A stretch of DNA of 64,000 nucleotides from the NCBI GenBank assembly GCA_046330955.1, contig JAXLRT010000008.1, forward strand, positions 132,337 through 196,336, written 5' to 3'. Below, piece by piece: positions 59,927-64,000 of the stretch (the first letter of the stretch is position 1; each line of letters begins with the position of its first letter). The stretch is from JADJPO01 sp046330955 (GTDB lineage: Bacteria; Actinomycetota; Actinomycetes; Actinomycetales; Kineosporiaceae). Position numbers and translations under genes: made by a program. The notes under the pieces are model-generated. The model searched no databases. It was not told the origin of the DNA and worked only from the letters and a program-made list of their open reading frames with translations.

Positions 59927-60802
59927 ATGACCGAACACCCGCTCACCGATACCCAGACGGAACCGGCCATCACCGACACCATCGTGCTCATTCACGGCCT
60001 CTGGATGACCCCGCGATGCTGGGAGCACTGGGTTCCCCACTACGAGGCCAAGGGGTTTCGCGTTCTGACGCCGGCGTATCCCGGATTCGAGGTCGAGGTC
60101 GAGGCACTCCGTGAGGACCCCGCGGTCATCGCCGAACTCACGGTTCCACAGACCGTCGATCACCTCGCGAGCATGATCTCGGCCCTCGACACTCCACCGA
60201 TCATCATGGGCCATTCCTTCGGCGGCACCCTGACGCAGTTGTTGCTGGCCCGCCAACTGGGCTGCGCGGGCGTGGTGATCGACTCGGCCCCGACCGAGGG
60301 GGTGCGGGTCACGCCGCTGTCGCAGGTGCGTTCCCTGTTCCCGGCGCTGAAGAACCCCGCGAACCTGCACCGCGCCGTGGCGTTCACCCCGGAGGAGTTC
60401 CACTACGCGTTCACGAACACCCTGAGCGAAGCCGAGTCACGCGCGGTGTGGGAGCGCTACGCGATCGCCGCCCCGGGCAACTGGATCTGGGCCTATGGCC
60501 TGATCGCGAATCTCGAGCCCGGCCATCAGGAGACCTGGGTGGACTACGAGCAGGACCGCGCACCGCTGCTGTTCATCGCCGGCGAGAAAGACCACATCAT
60601 GCCGCCGTCGGTGAACCGGTCCAACGCCCGTCACTACGCGAACTCCCCGGCCCGCACCGACGTTCACGAGTTCGCCGGTCGTGATCACTGGACGTGCGGC
60701 GCCCCCGGTTGGGAAGCAGTGGCCGACTACGCCCTCGACTGGGCCCGGGAGCACGCCAGCACCAGCCACCAGATCGTGGTGTCGGACATGTGGAGTTCCT
60801 GA
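59927..60802 (+). CDS. Alpha/beta hydrolase
   Basis: A 291-residue hydrolase. Oxyanion motif LIHGLWMTPRCWEHW, nucleophile elbow IMGHSFGGTLTQL, acid LLFIAGEKDHIMPP and His in FAGRDHWTCG. No signal peptide. It resembles the group of esterase/haloperoxidase-like hydrolases of actinobacteria; substrate unknown. The ATG at 59927 follows GAGGGGAG. Monocistronic; 264 bases separate it from the divergent globin-like gene, with nothing else recognised there if the latter starts at 59662. Confidence 0.9.
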   Translation: MTEHPLTDTQTEPAITDTIVLIHGLWMTPRCWEHWVPHYEAKGFRVLTPAYPGFEVEVEALREDPAVIAELTVPQTVDHLASMISALDTPPIIMGHSFGGTLTQLLLARQLGCAGVVIDSAPTEGVRVTPLSQVRSLFPALKNPANLHRAVAFTPEEFHYAFTNTLSEAESRAVWERYAIAAPGNWIWAYGLIANLEPGHQETWVDYEQDRAPLLFIAGEKDHIMPPSVNRSNARHYANSPARTDVHEFAGRDHWTCGAPGWEAVADYALDWAREHASTSHQIVVSDMWSS

Positions 60803-60964
60803 CCGCGGATCAGTTCCGCTCCGGCGCCTCACGGAACGGGGCGAGCAACCCGTCGGTGGGCAGCCGAAGGACCGGTAGGGATGTAGCCCACATCCACGGG
60901 CCTGGTTTCGCCCGGGCGATGCGACAGGATTTCCCCACCACACCACGCTCGAGAGGACACCACC

Positions 60965-61813
60965 ATGCCGTCAACTGTCGCCGTGGTCGGAGCCGGACTG
61001 ATGGGATCGGGCATCGCCCAGGTCGCCGCGGTGGCCGGGCACGACGTCGTCCTGCGCGACGTGAGCCAGGACGCGGTGAACCGCGGGCTCGAGGCGATCT
61101 CGACGTCCCTGGCCCGATTCGCCGCCAAGAACAAGATCACGGCAGCGGACGCCGACGCCGCCCTCGCGCGGATCACCGGCACGACCGACCTGGCCGCGGT
61201 GGGCCTGGCGGACATCGTGGTCGAGGCGGTCTTCGAGAGCGTCGAGGTCAAGACGGCCGTCTTCGCCGAGCTGGACGGCGTGGCCAAGGACGGCGCGGTG
61301 CTCGCCACGAACACCTCGGCCATCCCGATCACCCGGATCGCCGCGGCCACGAAGCGGCCCGAGTTCGTGGTCGGCACCCACTTCTTCTCGCCGGTGCCGA
61401 TGATGAAGCTGTGCGAGGTGGTGCGGGGGTACCGCACCTCGGACACCACCATGGACGTCACGGCGGACTTCATCCGCGGGCTGGGCAAGACCGCGGTGAT
61501 CGTCACCCGGGACGTCGCCGGGTTCGTCGCCAACCGGATGTTCCTGGCGCTGGTGGTCGAGGCGGTCACCCTGCTGGAGAACGGCGTGGCCAGCGCCGAG
61601 GACATCGACGTCGCGTGCCGGGACGGCTTCGGGCACGCGATGGGGCCGCTGCAGACCTCCGACCTGGCCGGACTCGACGTGACCCTGTCGGCGATCCGCA
61701 ACATCTACGACGACACCCAGGACCCCAAGTTCGCCCCGCCGCCGATGATGGCGCGCATGGTGGCCGCCGGTGATCTGGGACGCAAGACCGGCCGGGGGTT
61801 CTACTCGTACTGA
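60965..61813 (+). CDS. fadB2: 3-hydroxybutyryl-CoA dehydrogenase
   Basis: A 282-residue NAD(P)-dependent enzyme that interconverts 3-hydroxyacyl-CoA and 3-oxoacyl-CoA. The Rossmann motif is VVGAGLMGSGIAQVAAVAGH, and the catalytic region is GTHFFSPVPMMKLCEVV (His) with TNTSAIPITRIA (Ser/Asn). The C-terminal domain has FVANRMFLALVVEAV and GRKTGRGFYSY. Length is normal. It follows GAGAGGACACCACC; the symbol reflects actinobacterial usage (also called hbd or paaH). Confidence 0.94.
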   Translation: MPSTVAVVGAGLMGSGIAQVAAVAGHDVVLRDVSQDAVNRGLEAISTSLARFAAKNKITAADADAALARITGTTDLAAVGLADIVVEAVFESVEVKTAVFAELDGVAKDGAVLATNTSAIPITRIAAATKRPEFVVGTHFFSPVPMMKLCEVVRGYRTSDTTMDVTADFIRGLGKTAVIVTRDVAGFVANRMFLALVVEAVTLLENGVASAEDIDVACRDGFGHAMGPLQTSDLAGLDVTLSAIRNIYDDTQDPKFAPPPMMARMVAAGDLGRKTGRGFYSY

Positions 61814-61846
61814 CACTTGGCAGACACAGGAGCCGACACCCGGACA

Positions 61847-63577
61847 TCAGGTCTTGGAGTTCGGCATATGCGAGTGCGGTCCGAAGAAGCCTATATGGAC
61901 GTGATGGCGCTCACTGTCGACGTAGAAGTAGATCCGGGGGGCCAGGTTGCCGCCACCCTCGGCAATCTTCAAGTGGGATTCCATGTGGATGAGCCCGTTC
62001 GCGCTGACCTCGCGACTTACCGGTAGGAGCCGTTTCCTCCACAGTGCCCTGGAGTTGCGGACCGAATCGCTCTCAACCATGGCAAGCTTCTTCGGCGTAG
62101 CGCGCCAGGCCAAGGGGTGCCCTGAATTTTGACACCACGTGTAGAAGGTTCCGGGATCTCCTTCGGACAACGCGCCGGCATAAGCATGCAACGCGAGGAA
62201 TCCCTGCCAGGCTGTCTGCCCCCAGGCCCGCGCTTCGGGTGCACCATCCAGGGTCTCGAGATCCTTGCAGGCCGCAGGAGGCAACGTCAGAACATCCGAC
62301 AGGTGGTCGACAGCAAACTGGGCAGCCTGCGAACACGACACGGCTTCGACGGGCAGGTCCTCCGGTGTCGGCACCAGCGTTCCGACCGCTTCCCAGTACT
62401 CGCGGTCGAGACCATGGCTTCGTAGCAGGTTCTCGGCGTGGTGAAGTCGTTGGTGTAGCTGGGTACGCTCCTGCTGAAGTTCCTCATAGTCGACCAACAA
62501 CGAGCCGTAGCGCTCCTCTTGCTCGGCCTGCAATGCCTGCAGTTGCTTGGCGATGACCTCATGCTCGACATCGGCGAGTTCCAGCAGTTGAAGCAATTCC
62601 GCCGAATCTGCGTCAGCAACATTGTCAAGGCGCCGCTTTGCCCAGACATACGAATCGTGCGCTCGACGTGTGGCTGCAAACGGCGCCACGAGCCGCGCGA
62701 TCTGTTGCGCCGCCAGGCTTCGCCGTGAAAGGTATCGATCTGGCAGCATCCAGCGATGTCGCCAAGACCATCGACTGCTCGCCGGATCAACCCCTGGCCA
62801 GTAGACACGATAGGCGCCGTCCCAGACTGCAAACTCCTGTGTCATCGCGGCCCGGAATCCGGCCACGGCGTCAGCGCTCAGCACAGCAACGCAGGCAATG
62901 CCAGCGTTCCACGCTGAACCTCGTACTGCGGCGTCCCCGACGCTGACGTCATATAGGCCGAGCTGCTCCGCGGAATCACGCAAGGGGGAGAACACGACGA
63001 CAGGGACATCGCGCGTCGGGTCGGTAAGGAGCTCAGCGAGACTCTCGGCGCCGTCCTCGCCCGTGAACTCGAGCGGCATGATCTGCAGCGGAACCCGCCC
63101 TCGCACCGGCTCCGTTCCACTGGCGAGGAGGTCGCGAACCAAGATCGGCGACTTCACCACCAGAGCCGCCAGTGAATTGTGAGCAACGCCCTCCACGTCG
63201 ACCCATAGATGAGTGGTTCCAGTGTTGGTCTCCCAGGCCCGCAAGGTGGTGACCCAGCGAGAACCGTCTGGCCGGCTTTCGGTCAAGGAAGCACGAAGCA
63301 CCTGGCCATCGTCCGGTGGAAATAGTGAGTCCGGTGGAGAGGAGACTCGTGCACCTCTCTCCACAATTCGAATGTCCGCCTCCGCTGGGTAGGTGGTGGC
63401 GTGATCGGGCACCGGCCGCCCGAATGGCACGTCGGGGCACGTGCCGGAAATGGTCTCACCGGGAAGGAGGTCGATCGTCCCGGCCGACTTGTTGAGCACC
63501 CAATCCCGAAACAGGGTCTGTGCGCGCTCGACATGCGCGCCAGCATCAGTCCACATGGCTCGGTACATCACCGACAC
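61847..63577 (-). CDS. Large orphan protein with coiled coil and His-rich C-terminus
   Basis: A 576-residue protein I do not recognise. The codon use is noticeably less G/C-biased than its neighbours, which suggests recent acquisition. Residues 1-290 are mixed alpha/beta (VALLVVKSPILVRDLL-like segment, VPVVVFSPLRDSAEQLG, FAVWDGAYRVYWPG). About 330-400 is a coiled coil (QLQALQAEQEERYGSLLVDY). The C-terminus has conserved-looking HMESHLKIAEGGGNLAPRIY and VHIGFFGPHSHMPNSKT. GTG start with GAGGAG six bases upstream. Size, composition and isolation resemble effector proteins of anti-phage or conflict loci (inference). Convergent with fadB2. Confidence 0.75.
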   Translation of the reverse strand: MSVMYRAMWTDAGAHVERAQTLFRDWVLNKSAGTIDLLPGETISGTCPDVPFGRPVPDHATTYPAEADIRIVERGARVSSPPDSLFPPDDGQVLRASLTESRPDGSRWVTTLRAWETNTGTTHLWVDVEGVAHNSLAALVVKSPILVRDLLASGTEPVRGRVPLQIMPLEFTGEDGAESLAELLTDPTRDVPVVVFSPLRDSAEQLGLYDVSVGDAAVRGSAWNAGIACVAVLSADAVAGFRAAMTQEFAVWDGAYRVYWPGVDPASSRWSWRHRWMLPDRYLSRRSLAAQQIARLVAPFAATRRAHDSYVWAKRRLDNVADADSAELLQLLELADVEHEVIAKQLQALQAEQEERYGSLLVDYEELQQERTQLHQRLHHAENLLRSHGLDREYWEAVGTLVPTPEDLPVEAVSCSQAAQFAVDHLSDVLTLPPAACKDLETLDGAPEARAWGQTAWQGFLALHAYAGALSEGDPGTFYTWCQNSGHPLAWRATPKKLAMVESDSVRNSRALWRKRLLPVSREVSANGLIHMESHLKIAEGGGNLAPRIYFYVDSERHHVHIGFFGPHSHMPNSKT

Positions 63578-63970
63578 GGCATACTCCTCGTCCGAAACCT
63601 CCCCAGTGTGACGGCGCCGATGCGGCTATTGCTGGCGACGCGCTCAATGGCGGGTTCCGAAGCCGAGCTGGATCGATGCGCGCCGACCCGCCAGACACGG
63701 TGTCGACGCTGCCACCGACCAAGCGCCAGAGCGCTCGGTCGGCGGCAACGTCTTCACGTGCCGGTCCCCGAGACGTGCCCCACCTCTACCTGGGCAGGTC
63801 CCCTCCGCTTGCCCCGGCGCCATGGATCGGGCGTGTTCACCATGCTCACGTGACGGCGGTTCCCCGTCGTCCTCGGAAGCGGCTGGCGACCCCTGAACAG
63901 GTATCTCGCGCAAGCAGCGTTGACCCCCGATTGGGGGTCAGTGGACATGGAACGGCAGCGGGGACGGGAC
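63578..63970. other. Intergenic region
   Basis: I see no gene in these 393 bases. The part near the orphan gene must hold its promoter; the other end has a hairpin described separately. Composition is mixed and no insertion-sequence ends are seen. Confidence 0.4.
63921..63940 (-). terminator. Short hairpin, probable terminator of the next minus-strand gene
   Basis: TGACCCCC (63921-63928) and GGGGGTCA (63933-63940) form a perfect 8-bp stem with a four-base loop, about 30 bases 3' of a minus-strand stop codon at 63971-63973. No T-tract. Confidence 0.5.
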
Positions 63971-64000
63971 TCAGCCGTCGCGGTTCAGCAGCCCGTCCTG
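63971..64000 (-). CDS. Possible 3' end of a minus-strand gene
   Basis: The last 30 bases read on the minus strand as QDGLLNRDG followed by TGA, with G or C at every third position, as in strongly biased coding sequence here. The hairpin just downstream supports a gene end. Too short to name. Confidence 0.3.
   Translation of the reverse strand, partial: QDGLLNRDG

Noticed and set aside
1..64000. CRISPR arrays, tRNA or rRNA genes, insertion sequences
   Set aside because: No regularly spaced repeats, no cloverleaf with a GTTCGA-type T-loop that I could fold, no rRNA-like sequence, and no transposase or integrase frame.

Overview
The window is a 64 kb piece of a chromosome from a high-GC actinobacterium. 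Evidence: very high GC with G/C-rich third codon positions, an F420-dependent glucose-6-phosphate dehydrogenase plus other F420/deazaflavin-type oxidoreductases, an LCP cell-wall ligase, a DUF222-HNH gene, a GntR/DasR-like regulator of amino-sugar genes and a DUF4097/histidine kinase/NarL regulator set. The gene mix would fit a soil Kineosporia-like lineage, but rank below phylum cannot be decided from the sequence alone. There is no rRNA, tRNA, CRISPR array, integrase or complete insertion sequence; almost everything looks like stable chromosome. The main exception is a lower-GC orphan gene near the right end.

Layout. 1-8.6 kb: the 3' end of an LCP gene, then a seven-gene minus-strand operon (GntR regulator, BadF-type sugar kinase, SIS protein, cytosolic GH84 hexosaminidase, sugar-binding lipoprotein, two permeases). 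It faces a divergent GNAT gene that resembles the acetyltransferase-like C-terminal domain of human O-GlcNAcase; I regard this as the most interesting locus. 8.7-14.8 kb: small membrane proteins, a DUF4097 protein with a two-component system, and a divergent MMPL transporter. 14.8-22.3 kb: PPOX protein, GYF2-PrsW protease, citrate synthase, a membrane/GNAT fusion, F420-dependent glucose-6-phosphate dehydrogenase, a frameshifted CoA-transferase and an enoyl-CoA hydratase. 22.5-29 kb: diguanylate cyclase, an oligopeptide ABC importer without ATPases, and an ArsR-type regulator. 29-41.7 kb: esterase, TPR-like protein, AIM24, diacylglycerol kinase family, F420-type PPOX, a broken DUF222-HNH gene, IPP isomerase, CPBP protease, secreted and membrane proteins, cupin, HAD.

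41.7-49.5 kb: a four-gene ABC exporter operon (ATPase-permease-ATPase-permease), a beta-helix lipoprotein, a 650-bp stretch with only tiny open frames, a regulator, a cobalamin riboswitch in front of the corrinoid adenosyltransferase gene, and a second enoyl-CoA hydratase. 49.5-61.8 kb: membrane proteins (one TMEM175-like), a GH26 glycosidase, a lipoprotein, a Ddn-type oxidoreductase, DNA polymerase IV, endonuclease IV, a YceH-methyltransferase fusion, a globin-like/FIST pair, an alpha/beta hydrolase and 3-hydroxybutyryl-CoA dehydrogenase. 61.8-64 kb: a 576-residue orphan of atypical composition, an intergenic hairpin and probably the 3' end of another gene.

How the genes fit together: the left operon should import and process an N-acetylglucosaminide under GntR control; the acyl-CoA genes (two enoyl-CoA hydratases, 3-hydroxyacyl-CoA dehydrogenase, CoA-transferase) are scattered parts of fatty-acid-type catabolism feeding citrate synthase; the two-component system with DUF4097 and MMPL proteins looks like an envelope-response module.
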